Positions 1 to 8,206 of a stretch of DNA of 64,000 bases are shown here, piece by piece. Origin of the DNA: Streptomyces albiflavescens. GTDB lineage: Bacteria; Actinomycetota; Actinomycetes; Streptomycetales; Streptomycetaceae. The stretch covers positions 304,901 to 368,900 of the forward strand of contig NZ_BMMM01000008.1 of assembly GCF_014645835.1 (NCBI RefSeq), read 5' to 3'. The notes under the pieces are model-generated. The model was given only the letters and a program-made list of their open reading frames with translations. It was not told where the DNA came from and did not search any database. Within the stretch, counting starts at the first letter, position 1, and the number at the start of each line of letters is the position of its first letter. Both the position numbers and the translations under genes were made by a program.

Positions 1-1
1 C

Positions 2-718
2 CTTGAGCGCTTCAGCCGCACCGTCGTCGAGGCGCTGGCCGACCGGGTCGCCGTCCTCAAGCCGCAGAGCGCCTTCTTCGAGCGCTTCGGGTCACGGGGG
101 ATCGCCGTCCTGGAGAAGTCGGTCGAGGAGGCGCGGGCAGCCGGCGCGCTGGTCGTGATGGACGCCAAGCGCGGCGACATCGGTTCGACCATGGCCGCGT
201 ACGCGGAGACCTTCCTGCGCAAGGACGCGCCGCTCTTCTCGGACGCGCTGACCGTGTCTCCGTACCTCGGTTACGGCTCCCTGAAGCCCGCGGTGGAGCT
301 GGCACGCGAGAGCGGGGCCGGGCTCTTCGTCCTCGCGCTCACCTCCAACCCGGAGGGCGGCGAAGTGCAGCACGCGGTCCGCGCGGACGGCCGGAACGTC
401 GGAGCGACGATGCTCGGGCACCTGGCCGCCGAGAACGCGGGGGAGGTACCCCTGGGTTCCTTCGGCGCGGTCGTCGGGGCCACGCTGGGCGATCTCTCCT
501 CGTACGACCTGGACATCAATGGACCGCTTCTCGCGCCCGGAATCGGCGCTCAGGGGGCGACGGCGGCCGATCTGGCGGGTGTCTTCGGCGCGGCGGTGCG
601 CAATGTCGTCCCGAACGTGAGCCGGGGTGTCCTGCGGCACGGTCCCGACGTGGTCGCGCTGCGGGAGTCCGCGGAGCGCTTCGCGGAGGAGATCAGGGCC
701 GCTGTGGCGGCCGCCTGA
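2..718 (+). CDS. pyrF: Orotidine 5'-phosphate decarboxylase, 5' end cut by the window
   Basis: This enzyme decarboxylates orotidine monophosphate to UMP, the last step of pyrimidine synthesis in the cytoplasm. The reading frame is open from the first bases of the window, so the start codon lies outside. The active-site signature DAKRGDIGST is clear, with the paired Asp and Lys that perform the decarboxylation, and an SPYLGYGSL segment and a C-terminal phosphate-binding stretch follow. About 238 codons are present against roughly 280 in actinobacterial type 2 enzymes, so about 40 residues are missing at the N terminus. The next gene downstream is mihF, a conserved arrangement in Streptomyces. 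Confidence 0.95.
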   Translation, partial: LERFSRTVVEALADRVAVLKPQSAFFERFGSRGIAVLEKSVEEARAAGALVVMDAKRGDIGSTMAAYAETFLRKDAPLFSDALTVSPYLGYGSLKPAVELARESGAGLFVLALTSNPEGGEVQHAVRADGRNVGATMLGHLAAENAGEVPLGSFGAVVGATLGDLSSYDLDINGPLLAPGIGAQGATAADLAGVFGAAVRNVVPNVSRGVLRHGPDVVALRESAERFAEEIRAAVAAA

Positions 719-1028
719 GCCCTCGGACAGCCGCTCGACAGTCCTCCGATGAGTGTCTTCGGAGCGCCCTGAGTCTGAATACATCCTCAAATCCAGGGCA
801 GTATGTCTGAAATGTCCGACTCCAGGGAGGCTGACCAGGACTTTTCCGCTGTTCTCGCTGACTCTGGCGGACTTGCCCGCTAGTCTCCGTCGAGTGAGGG
901 CACCTCCCACGCCCTCAAGGCAGTGGGGGAGAACGGGCAAGCGTGTTGCTCGTGGCTCCCCAGGTGTGGGGCGACTAGGTTCCTCACCGGTCCGTATCCG
1001 ACAGTTCGACATCCGAGGTGACGTAGGC
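719..1028. other. Intergenic gap between pyrF and mihF
   Basis: There is no convincing coding sequence here; an open frame upstream of mihF has no conserved features. A possible promoter for mihF consists of CTGACT and TAGTCT hexamers 17 bp apart near 860-889. It is weak and offered only as a candidate. I see no strong terminator hairpin after pyrF. Confidence 0.3.
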
Positions 1029-1352
1029 GTGGCTCTTCCGCCCCTTACCCCTGAACAGCGCGCAGCCGCGCTCGAAAAGGCCGCCGCGGCTCGCCGGGAG
1101 CGGGCCGAGGTCAAGAATCGACTCAAGCACTCCGGCGCCTCCCTTCACGAGGTCATCAAGCAGGGCCAGGAGAACGACGTCATCGGCAAGATGAAGGTCT
1201 CCGCTCTCCTCGAGTCCCTGCCGGGCGTGGGCAAGGTCCGCGCCAAGCAGATCATGGAGCGACTCGGGATCTCCGAGAGCCGTCGTGTGCGTGGCCTCGG
1301 CTCCAACCAGATCGCCTCCTTGGAGCGCGAGTTCGGCGGCTCCGGCGCCTGA
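1029..1352 (+). CDS. mihF: Actinobacterial integration host factor
   Basis: A nucleoid-associated DNA-binding protein of 107 residues, named mIHF in mycobacteria and sIHF in Streptomyces. It is unrelated in fold to the enteric IHF heterodimer. A basic N-terminal helix (QRAAALEKAAAARRERAEV) is followed by a helix-two-turns-helix DNA-binding core around LPGVGKVRAKQIMERLGI. The GTG at 1029 is chosen because it gives the conserved beginning ALPPLTPEQ and has a GAGGTGA ribosome site just upstream; a longer frame from 753 shows no family similarity. The gene sits 37 bp before gmk. Known roles of the family are chromosome compaction, phage integration and, in Streptomyces, effects on sporulation and antibiotic production. 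Confidence 0.95.
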   Translation: MALPPLTPEQRAAALEKAAAARRERAEVKNRLKHSGASLHEVIKQGQENDVIGKMKVSALLESLPGVGKVRAKQIMERLGISESRRVRGLGSNQIASLEREFGGSGA

Positions 1353-1389
1353 GTCCTGGGCACTCCGGGATTGCTGGAATAATCGCTGC

Positions 1390-1947
1390 ATGAGTGAACG
1401 TCCGCGGCTGACCGTGCTCTCCGGCCCCTCAGGGGTCGGCAAGAGCACGGTCGTCGCCCATATGCGCAAGGAACACCCCGAGGTCTGGCTCTCGGTGTCG
1501 GCGACGACCCGCAAGCCGCGCCCCGGTGAGAAGCACGGAGTCCACTACTTCTTCGTCACCGACGAGGAGATGGACAAGCTGATCGCCAACGGTGAGCTGC
1601 TGGAGTGGGCCGAATTCGCCGGCAACCGCTACGGGACGCCGCGCAAGGCCGTCCTGGAGCACCTGGAGGCGGGTGTGCCGGTCCTCCTGGAGATCGACCT
1701 CCAGGGTGCCCGTCAGGTCCGTGAGTCCATGCCGGAGGCCCTGCTCGTGTTCCTGGCTCCTCCCTCCTGGGAGGAGCTGGTGCGCAGGCTCACCGGGCGG
1801 GGCACCGAACCGCCCGAGGTGATCGAGCGCCGCCTGGAGGCGGCCAAGATCGAGCTGGCGGCCGAGCCGGAGTTCGATGTCACCCTGGTCAACACCTCCG
1901 TCGAGGACGTGGCGCGCGAGCTGCTAGCCTTGATGGACGTTGTGTGA
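1390..1947 (+). CDS. gmk: Guanylate kinase
   Basis: Transfers phosphate from ATP to GMP, making GDP for nucleic acid and ppGpp pools. The protein has 185 residues. The P-loop GPSGVGKST is at residues 12-20, followed by the GMP-binding region with SVSATTRKPRPGE and YFF. The late core LLEIDLQGARQV and the basic ERRLEAA helix complete the family pattern. The ATG at 1390 puts the P-loop at the usual distance from the N terminus; earlier in-frame starts would run into mihF. It is flanked by mihF and rpoZ with about 37 bp on each side, and the three are probably co-transcribed. Confidence 0.96.
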   Translation: MSERPRLTVLSGPSGVGKSTVVAHMRKEHPEVWLSVSATTRKPRPGEKHGVHYFFVTDEEMDKLIANGELLEWAEFAGNRYGTPRKAVLEHLEAGVPVLLEIDLQGARQVRESMPEALLVFLAPPSWEELVRRLTGRGTEPPEVIERRLEAAKIELAAEPEFDVTLVNTSVEDVARELLALMDVV

Positions 1948-1984
1948 TCTTCACTGATCAATCCCACCTTTCGGAAGGCCAAGC

Positions 1985-2257
1985 GTGTCCTCTTCCATCA
2001 CCGCGCCCGAGGGCATCATCAACCCTCCGATCGACGAGCTCCTCGAGGCCACCGACTCGAAGTACAGCCTCGTGATCTACGCGGCCAAGCGTGCCCGTCA
2101 GATCAACGCGTACTACTCGCAGCTCGGCGAGGGTCTCCTCGAGTACGTCGGTCCGCTCGTCGACACCCACGTCCACGAGAAGCCGCTCTCGATCGCCCTG
2201 CGTGAGATCAACGCGGGTCTGCTGACGTCCGAGGCTGTTGAGGGCCCCGCGCAGTAG
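1985..2257 (+). CDS. rpoZ: RNA polymerase omega subunit
   Basis: A small subunit that helps assemble and stabilise RNA polymerase by clamping the beta-prime subunit. It has 90 residues. The conserved core is IINPPIDELLEATDSKY followed by the AAKRARQIN helix that contacts beta-prime. The GTG start has a GGAAGG ribosome site eight bases upstream. The gmk-rpoZ pairing is widespread in bacteria. In Streptomyces, omega loss is known to impair differentiation. Confidence 0.96.
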   Translation: MSSSITAPEGIINPPIDELLEATDSKYSLVIYAAKRARQINAYYSQLGEGLLEYVGPLVDTHVHEKPLSIALREINAGLLTSEAVEGPAQ

Positions 2258-2353
2258 TCATCGCTTCTTTCCTTCATCCCAGGCCCGGCAGCGCGACTGT
2301 CGGGCCTGTGGTGTGTCATGGGGTTGTACGTTTTCGAGTGTTGGGGAGGCCCG

Positions 2354-3556
2354 GTGGAAAAGCCGAAGGTCGTTCTGGGGGTCAGCGGCGGCATCGCCGC
2401 CTACAAGGCCTGTGAGCTGTTGCGTCGTTTGACCGAGTCCGGTCATGACGTACGGGTCGTTCCCACCGAGTCGGCGCTGCACTTCGTCGGCGCCGCCACC
2501 TGGTCCGCGCTCTCGGGCCATCCCGTGTCCACCGAAGTCTGGTCGGACGTCCACGAAGTCCCGCACGTGCGCATCGGGCAGCAGGCCGACCTGGTGGTCG
2601 TCGCTCCCGCGACGGCCGACATGCTCGCCAAGGCGGCCCACGGCCTGGCCGACGATCTCCTCACGAACACCCTGCTCACCGCCCGCTGTCCGGTCGTCTT
2701 CGCGCCGGCGATGCACACCGAGATGTGGGAGCACCCGGCCACGCAGGAGAACGTGGCGACGCTGCGCCGCCGCGGCGCCGTCGTCATCGAGCCCGCGGTG
2801 GGCCGCCTGACCGGCGTCGACACCGGCAAGGGGCGGCTGCCCGAGCCCGCCGAGATCTTCGAGATCTGCCGCCGGGTGCTCGCGCGGGGCGTGACCGAGC
2901 CCGATCTGGCCGGCCGCCACGTCGTGATCAGCGCGGGCGGTACGCGTGAGCCGCTCGACCCGGTCCGCTTCCTCGGCAACCGCTCCTCCGGCAAGCAGGG
3001 ATACGCCCTCGCCCGTACGGCGGCCGCGCGGGGCGCCCGGGTCACCCTGATCGCCGCGAACACCGCACTGCCGGACCCGGCCGGTGTGGACGTCGTGCCG
3101 GTCGGGACCGCCGTGCAGTTGCGCGAGGCGGTGCTGAAGGCGGCCTCCGAGGCCGACGCCGTGGTGATGGCCGCGGCGGTGGCGGACTTCCGTCCGGCCA
3201 CCTACGCGGCCGGAAAGATCAAGAAGAAGGACGACCAGGAACCGGAGCCGATCGTGCTGATCCGCAATCCGGACATCCTCGCGGAGATCTCGACGGACCG
3301 CCCGCGCCCCGGCCAAGTCGTCGTCGGCTTCGCCGCCGAGACGGACGACGTCCTCGCCAACGGCCGTACGAAGCTGGAGCGCAAGGGCTGCGACCTCCTC
3401 GTGGTGAACGAGGTGGGGGAGCGCAAGACGTTCGGCTCCGAGGAGAACGAGGCCGTGGTGCTCGGGGCCGACGGCAGTGAGACCCCGGTGCCGTACGGGC
3501 CCAAGGAGGCCTTGGCCGAGACCGTGTGGGACCTGGTGACACGCCGTCTGCGGTGA
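2354..3556 (+). CDS. coaBC: Bifunctional phosphopantothenoylcysteine decarboxylase / phosphopantothenate-cysteine ligase
   Basis: Catalyses two consecutive steps of coenzyme A synthesis: CTP-dependent joining of cysteine to phosphopantothenate (CoaB half) and FMN-dependent decarboxylation of the product (CoaC half). The 400-residue protein opens with the flavoprotein motif VLGVSGGIAAYKACELLRRL. It continues with the CoaC substrate motif containing PAMHTEMW and the CoaB region with SAGGTREPLDPVRFLGNRSS. The conserved KIKKK lysine motif is also present. The GTG at 2354 is preferred over the frame's first start at 2318 because GGGGAGG lies directly before it and the flavin motif then sits at the expected position. 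Two copies of the last CoaB signature, GFAAETDDV and LLVVNEV, are intact. Confidence 0.95.
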   Translation: MEKPKVVLGVSGGIAAYKACELLRRLTESGHDVRVVPTESALHFVGAATWSALSGHPVSTEVWSDVHEVPHVRIGQQADLVVVAPATADMLAKAAHGLADDLLTNTLLTARCPVVFAPAMHTEMWEHPATQENVATLRRRGAVVIEPAVGRLTGVDTGKGRLPEPAEIFEICRRVLARGVTEPDLAGRHVVISAGGTREPLDPVRFLGNRSSGKQGYALARTAAARGARVTLIAANTALPDPAGVDVVPVGTAVQLREAVLKAASEADAVVMAAAVADFRPATYAAGKIKKKDDQEPEPIVLIRNPDILAEISTDRPRPGQVVVGFAAETDDVLANGRTKLERKGCDLLVVNEVGERKTFGSEENEAVVLGADGSETPVPYGPKEALAETVWDLVTRRLR

Positions 3557-3796
3557 ATATCTCATTCGCCTCAACGGATGCCTCCATCCGCGCGAAATAG
3601 GGTGTGCCGAACCTGGTGAAGACCGATCGTCATGGCGCAGAATGCCCGTGCCGCAGGTCACAGCGCTTCCGAGAAGCGAGACAGGGGGGCCTGCGGGCGA
3701 GCGCGACCGATAAACTGTTCTCGGACGACGCCGGGCGCAGCTCCCGTCCCGTCCGCCAATGATCAGCCAGCAGCCGCTGCAACCACAGGGAGCGTT

Positions 3797-5005
3797 GTGT
3801 CCCGTCGCCTGTTCACCTCGGAGTCCGTGACCGAGGGTCACCCCGACAAGATCGCTGACCAGATCAGCGACACCATTCTTGACGCGCTTCTGCGGGAGGA
3901 CCCGACATCCCGGGTCGCCGTGGAGACGTTGATCACGACCGGCCTGGTGCACGTGGCCGGTGAGGTCACGACCAAGGCGTACGCGCCGATCGCCCAGCTC
4001 GTGCGGGACAAGATCCTCGAGATCGGCTACGACTCGTCGAAGAAGGGCTTCGACGGCGCGTCCTGTGGCGTCTCCGTGTCCATCGGCTCGCAGTCGCCGG
4101 ACATCGCGCAGGGCGTCGACACGGCGTACGAGAACCGGGTCGAGGGCGACGACGACGAGCTCGACCGGCAGGGCGCGGGCGACCAGGGCCTGATGTTCGG
4201 TTACGCGACCGACGAGACGCCGAACTTGATGCCGCTCCCGATCCACCTGGCGCACCGCCTCTCGCGCCGCCTCTCCGAGGTCCGCAAGAACGGCACGATT
4301 CCCTACCTCCGTCCCGACGGAAAGACCCAGGTCACCATCGAGTACGACGGTGACAAGGCGGTCCGCCTGGACACGGTCGTGGTCTCGTCCCAGCACGCTT
4401 CGGACATCGACCTGGACTCGCTTCTGGCCCCCGACATCCGCGAGTTCGTGGTCGAGCCGGAGCTGAAGGCCCTCCTCGACGACGGCATCAAGCTGGAGAC
4501 CGAGGGCTACCGCCTCCTGGTCAACCCGACCGGCCGCTTCGAGATCGGCGGCCCGATGGGCGACGCCGGCCTGACCGGCCGCAAGATCATCATCGACACG
4601 TACGGCGGCATGGCCCGCCACGGCGGCGGCGCCTTCTCCGGCAAGGACCCGTCCAAGGTCGACCGCTCCGCCGCGTACGCGATGCGCTGGGTCGCGAAGA
4701 ACGTCGTCGCCGCGGGCCTCGCCTCCCGCTGCGAGGTCCAGGTCGCCTACGCCATCGGCAAGGCCGAGCCGGTCGGTCTCTTCGTCGAGACCTTCGGCAC
4801 CGCCAAGGTCGACGCCGAGAAGATCGAGACCGCCATCGCCGAGGTCTTCGACCTCCGCCCGGCGGCCATCATCCGCGACCTCGACCTGCTGCGCCCGATC
4901 TACTCCCAGACGGCCGCGTACGGCCACTTCGGCCGCGAGCTGCCCGACTTCACGTGGGAGCGGACGGACCGCGTGGAGGCGCTGCGCAAGGCTGCCGGTC
5001 TGTAG
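3797..5005 (+). CDS. metK: S-adenosylmethionine synthetase
   Basis: Makes S-adenosylmethionine from methionine and ATP. The 402-residue length matches the Streptomyces enzyme. The ATP-binding motif GHPDKIADQISD lies near the N terminus. The GAGDQGLMFGYA motif and the GGGAFSGKDPSKVDRS phosphate-binding loop follow. The GTG at 3797 is chosen over an upstream frame start at 3632 because it begins directly with SRRLFTSESVTEGHPDK; the extra upstream residues are low complexity. The 240-bp leader holds a short inverted repeat (CGGATG...CATCCG, 3575-3590) just after coaBC. I see no SAM riboswitch. A strong hairpin terminator follows. SAM overproduction is known to stimulate Streptomyces secondary metabolism. 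Confidence 0.97.
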   Translation: MSRRLFTSESVTEGHPDKIADQISDTILDALLREDPTSRVAVETLITTGLVHVAGEVTTKAYAPIAQLVRDKILEIGYDSSKKGFDGASCGVSVSIGSQSPDIAQGVDTAYENRVEGDDDELDRQGAGDQGLMFGYATDETPNLMPLPIHLAHRLSRRLSEVRKNGTIPYLRPDGKTQVTIEYDGDKAVRLDTVVVSSQHASDIDLDSLLAPDIREFVVEPELKALLDDGIKLETEGYRLLVNPTGRFEIGGPMGDAGLTGRKIIIDTYGGMARHGGGAFSGKDPSKVDRSAAYAMRWVAKNVVAAGLASRCEVQVAYAIGKAEPVGLFVETFGTAKVDAEKIETAIAEVFDLRPAAIIRDLDLLRPIYSQTAAYGHFGRELPDFTWERTDRVEALRKAAGL

Positions 5006-5019
5006 GACGAGCTGTTCGG

Positions 5020-5060
5020 CGAGGCCCGGTGCCCCTTCGGGGTGCCGGGCCTCGCCGTTT
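5020..5060 (+). terminator. Rho-independent terminator after metK
   Basis: A near-perfect hairpin with a 16-bp stem starts at CGAGGCCCGG and ends at CCGGGCCTCG. The loop is TTC, with two G-T wobbles next to it, and a short T run (CCGTTTT) follows. It lies 15 bp after the metK stop and should end that transcript. Confidence 0.85.
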
Positions 5061-5118
5061 TCGCACGCAGCCGAAATCGACTGGTCCGGGCGGCCGGAGG
5101 TTCGTACGCTGGTGATCT

Positions 5119-5257
5119 CCCGGTGCGATGGCCGCGGTTACTTCGGTGGAGTGCGCCCATGGCGCGCGGTGAATCTGGAACATGGTCCGCTGCCGCTCTG
5201 AACTCGGGAGGTGCTGACGTCGTGGTGCCCGGTGCGATGGTTGCGGGTACTTCCGGG
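5119..5257 (+). repeat. Imperfect 30-bp direct repeat between metK and priA
   Basis: Two copies of a roughly 30-bp segment containing GGTGCGATGG and TACTTC occur at 5119-5148 and 5228-5257, 109 bp apart. The first copy is preceded by GGTGATCTCC and the second is followed by the same word. The second copy runs into the tRNA-like element, so the duplication may mark partial copying of that element. Confidence 0.6.
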
Positions 5258-5345
5258 TGATCTCCTTCGCAGGTTCGAATCCTGCTGCCGGTCCTGGACC
5301 GGTATGGCCGAGTGGTCTATGGCAGAAGCGCCTCAGGGCGTTCGC
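5240..5345 (+). ncRNA. Candidate tRNA-like RNA with permuted halves
   Basis: A T-arm-like hairpin GCAGG-TTCGAAT-CCTGC is at 5269-5285. After two bases comes CCGGTCC (5288-5294), then a T, then GGACCGG (5296-5302), a perfect 7-bp pair that could be the acceptor stem with its strands in reversed order. TA and a D-arm-like sequence GGCCGAGTGGTCTATGGC follow (5306-5323), resembling class II tRNAs. GAAG (5325-5328) can pair with CTTC (5250-5253) upstream as an anticodon stem. The order is therefore 3' half then 5' half. No clear anticodon can be assigned, and CCA is not encoded. It could instead be debris of two decayed tRNA genes. Confidence 0.4.
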
Positions 5346-5409
5346 GATCCGCGGCCGGCTTGATCTCGGGCGCGCGGCGGTGTCAGTGGGGTCTGGTAGG
5401 AATGTTGCT

Positions 5410-7557
5410 GTGAGCAGCGCGAATGGGCGGGATGAGGGTGGCGCGGAGGGTGCGCCGCCCGAACAGCTTGCGCTGATTCGCGAGGGGGTGCGGCAGGCCA
5501 AGGTGCCCAAGGCGAAGCCGCGGACCTGGCGGGGGGCGGCCCTGGCCAAGGAGCTTCCCGTCGCGCGGGTGCTGGTCGACAAGGGTGTGCTGCATCTTGA
5601 TCGGTACTTCGACTACGCCGTGCCCGAGGAGCTCGATGAGGCGGCTCAGCCCGGCGTGCGCGTCCGGGTGCGGTTCGGGGCCGGGCGGCATCGCGTGCGG
5701 GAGGGCCGGCGTGAGGGCGGGGGGCTGATCGACGGGTATCTCGTCGAGCGGCTCGCCGACTCCGACTACTCCGGGCCGCTCGCCGCGCTGGCCCAGGTGG
5801 TGTCTCCCGAGCCGGTGCTCGGGCCCGAGTTGCTGGGGCTGGCGCGGGCCGTCGCCGATCGGTATGCGGGGAGCCTCGCGGATGTGCTGCAGCTCGCCGT
5901 GCCGCCGCGGAACGCGCGGGCCGAAGGGAAGCCCTCGCCCGAGCCGCTGCCCGTTCCCGGGGCGCCCGAGGTGGGGTCCTGGGCGCGGTACGGGCGTGGG
6001 GCCGCCTTTCTGGAGTCGCTCGCGGCGGGCGGGGCGCCGCGAGCCGTGTGGAACGCGCTGCCCGGGCCCGATTGGACCGAGGAAATAGCCAGAGCCGTGG
6101 GCGCGACGCTCGCCTCCGGGCGGGGCGCCCTCGTCGTCGTACCGGACGGGCGGGCCGTGTCCCGGGTCGATGCCGCGCTGGCCTCGGTGTTGGGGGAGGG
6201 GCGCCATGCGGTGCTCACCGCCGAGGCCGGGCCCGAGAAGCGGTATCGGGAGTGGCTCGCCGTCCGGCGTGGGTCCGTGCGGGCCGTCGTGGGGACCCGG
6301 GCCGCCATGTTCGCGCCCGTGCGGGATCTGGGGCTGGTCGTCATCTGGGACGACGGGGACGACAGCCACAGTGAGCAGCACGCGCCGCAGCCACATGCGC
6401 GGGAAGTGCTGCTGCTGCGCGCCGCCCATGACAAGTGCGCCTTTCTGCTGGGGAGTTGGGGCTGCACGGTGGAGGCCGCGCAGCTCGTCGAGAGCGGCTG
6501 GGCACTGCCGTTGGTCGCGGAGCGGGAGCAGGTGCGGGGGGCCGCGCCGCTCGTGCGGACCGTGGGGGACGGGGATCTGGCGCGGGACGAGGCCGCGCGT
6601 GCCGCGCGGCTGCCCACGCTTGCCTGGCAGGTCGTCAGGGAGGGACTGAGGAGCGGGCCGGTGCTCGTGCAGGTGCCGCGACGGGGGTACGTGCCCCGCA
6701 TGGCCTGTGCGCAGTGCCGGGCGCCCGCGCGGTGCCGGCACTGTGCCGGGCCGTTGGAGGCGCAGGACGCGGGGGCGCTTCGATGTACGTGGTGCGGGCG
6801 GGACGAGGCGGCCTGGCACTGTCCCGAGTGCGGCGGGTTCCGGCTGCGGGCGCAGGTCGTGGGGGCGCGGCGCACCGCCGAGGAGCTGGGGCGGGCGTTT
6901 CCTGCTGTGCCGGTGCGGACGTCCGGGCGGGAGCAGGTGCTGGACACGGTCTCCGAGGCGCCCGCCCTGGTCGTCAGTACACCGGGGGCCGAGCCCGTCG
7001 CCGAGGGAGGGTATGCCGCCGCGCTGCTGCTCGACGGCTGGGCGATGCTCGGGCGGCCCGATCTGCGGGCCGGTGAGGACGCGTTGCGGAGGTGGATCGG
7101 GGCCGCGGCGCTGGTACGCCCGCAGGGAGCCGGGGGCACCGTGGTGGTCGTCGCCGAGCCGACCCTGCGGCCCGTTCAGGCGCTGGTGCGGTGGGATCCT
7201 GTCGGGCACGCGGTGCGCGAGCTCGCCGAGCGGGCGGAGCTGGGGTTTCCGCCTGTCTCCCGGATGGCGGCCGTCTCCGGTGCGCCGGAGGCTCTCGCCG
7301 GGTTTCTCGCCGTGGTCGAACTGCCCCGCGACGCCGAGGTGTTGGGGCCAGTGCCGATGGCCGTCACGGAGGCGGGGCGGCCGCGGCGGGTGGGCGCGCC
7401 GCCTCCGGGTGAGCGCTGGGAGCGCGCCCTCATCCGCGTGCCGCCCGGGGGCGGTGCGGCGCTGGCGGCTGCGCTGAAGACCGCGCAGGCGGCGCGGATG
7501 GCGCGTGGGGGGAGCGAGCCCGTACGGGTTCGGATCGATCCGCCGGACATTGGGTGA
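5410..7557 (+). CDS. priA: PriA-like replication restart protein lacking helicase motifs
   Basis: PriA recognises stalled forks and helps reload the replicative helicase. This 715-residue protein has the N-terminal fork-binding domain (RVLVDKGVLHLDRYFDYAVP). It also has the zinc-binding insert with paired CxxC motifs (CAQC, CRHC, CTWC, CPEC), and its C-terminal domain follows the family. The Walker A lysine motif is absent: the matching position reads GGAPRAVWNALPG. The DEAH box is replaced by WDDGDDSHSEQ. This degenerate form is known in actinobacteria, so it probably acts as a scaffold and not as a helicase. The GTG at 5410 has an upstream TAGGAA and gives the usual N terminus. It converges on the small HTH gene across a shared terminator. 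Confidence 0.88.
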   Translation: MSSANGRDEGGAEGAPPEQLALIREGVRQAKVPKAKPRTWRGAALAKELPVARVLVDKGVLHLDRYFDYAVPEELDEAAQPGVRVRVRFGAGRHRVREGRREGGGLIDGYLVERLADSDYSGPLAALAQVVSPEPVLGPELLGLARAVADRYAGSLADVLQLAVPPRNARAEGKPSPEPLPVPGAPEVGSWARYGRGAAFLESLAAGGAPRAVWNALPGPDWTEEIARAVGATLASGRGALVVVPDGRAVSRVDAALASVLGEGRHAVLTAEAGPEKRYREWLAVRRGSVRAVVGTRAAMFAPVRDLGLVVIWDDGDDSHSEQHAPQPHAREVLLLRAAHDKCAFLLGSWGCTVEAAQLVESGWALPLVAEREQVRGAAPLVRTVGDGDLARDEAARAARLPTLAWQVVREGLRSGPVLVQVPRRGYVPRMACAQCRAPARCRHCAGPLEAQDAGALRCTWCGRDEAAWHCPECGGFRLRAQVVGARRTAEELGRAFPAVPVRTSGREQVLDTVSEAPALVVSTPGAEPVAEGGYAAALLLDGWAMLGRPDLRAGEDALRRWIGAAALVRPQGAGGTVVVVAEPTLRPVQALVRWDPVGHAVRELAERAELGFPPVSRMAAVSGAPEALAGFLAVVELPRDAEVLGPVPMAVTEAGRPRRVGAPPPGERWERALIRVPPGGGAALAAALKTAQAARMARGGSEPVRVRIDPPDIG

Positions 7558-7618
7558 GGGTGCGTCAGCGAAGCGGTGATCCCGGGGCTGCCTCGGCGCG
7601 GGCTGCCTCACCATCAAC

Positions 7619-7651
7619 CTGCCTCCCGGGCCGGTCGGCTCCGGGAGGCAG
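7619..7651. terminator. Bidirectional terminator between priA and the HTH gene
   Basis: A perfect 11-bp inverted repeat, CTGCCTCCCGG and CCGGGAGGCAG, is separated by 11 bases. It lies 62 bp after the priA stop and 13 bp after the stop of the convergent gene, so it can serve both transcripts. Confidence 0.8.
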
Positions 7652-7663
7652 CGGAGGAGTCGG

Positions 7664-8206
7664 TCAGCCGTTGCGCGGGCCCGGGAACGCGGTGGGCCTG
7701 GCGTCCTCTCGGAGGGTTGGGCTGCCCGCCGTGGGCTGGGTCGGCATCGAGCGGGCCGCGGGGACCGTCGGCACCGTGGGGATGCCGGTGTCGACGGCTA
7801 CCGTACGGGCGCCCGACGTCTCGGTGGAGCGCTCGGCCTCGGCCGCTGCCTGGGCGGCGGCGCGGCGGGCGCCGTAACGGCGGTGCACAGCCTGCTTGGT
7901 GACTCCGAGGGCCGAGCCCACCGCGTCCCACGAGAAACCGAGTGAGCGGTCGAAGTCCACGGCGGCCGTGACCAGGGTCTCGACGCTGTCCCGCAGCTCC
8001 TGGGCGAGGCGGACGGTCGGGGCGGGGGCGCGCCCGTAGACGACGAAGCCCGTGGAGGGGCCGGAGCGGCGCGGGCGGTAGACGTTGCCCAACTGGGCGG
8101 TGAGCGTGCGCAGTGCGTCCACCTGCCGGCGGACCCGCTCGATGTCCCGCACCAGCAAGTGCAGGCTGGCCCGAGCCTGGGCGTCGTGGGTTGCGTGGTC
8201 GGCCAT
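7664..8206 (-). CDS. Small helix-turn-helix protein, function unknown
   Basis: A 180-residue protein that is probably a DNA-binding regulator. The centre contains a sigma-like or homeodomain-like HTH, with SWDAVGSALGVTKQAVHRRYG matching the pattern of two helices joined by a G-V/T-K/S turn. An N-terminal helix rich in charged residues precedes it. The Ala/Pro/Thr-rich tail after residue 130 looks disordered. The ATG at 8206 has GAGAGG upstream; longer starts lack a site. It stands alone between priA and fmt. A related HTH pattern recurs in the 18603-19001 gene. The target is not known. Confidence 0.75.
   Translation of the reverse strand: MADHATHDAQARASLHLLVRDIERVRRQVDALRTLTAQLGNVYRPRRSGPSTGFVVYGRAPAPTVRLAQELRDSVETLVTAAVDFDRSLGFSWDAVGSALGVTKQAVHRRYGARRAAAQAAAEAERSTETSGARTVAVDTGIPTVPTVPAARSMPTQPTAGSPTLREDARPTAFPGPRNG

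Noticed and set aside
3557..3796. A SAM riboswitch before metK
   Set aside because: No SAM-I, SAM-II or SAM-IV core motif is visible; only a short hairpin just after coaBC.
2258..4927. An 889-residue open frame on the minus strand
   Set aside because: It is the antisense shadow of coaBC and metK.
5269..5345. An ordinary intact tRNA gene
   Set aside because: The T arm lies upstream of the D arm and no standard cloverleaf with an anticodon can be folded in linear order.
5383..7617. A 744-residue open frame on the minus strand opposite priA
   Set aside because: The composition is Pro/Arg/His-rich and lacks domains; the plus strand has a clear PriA.
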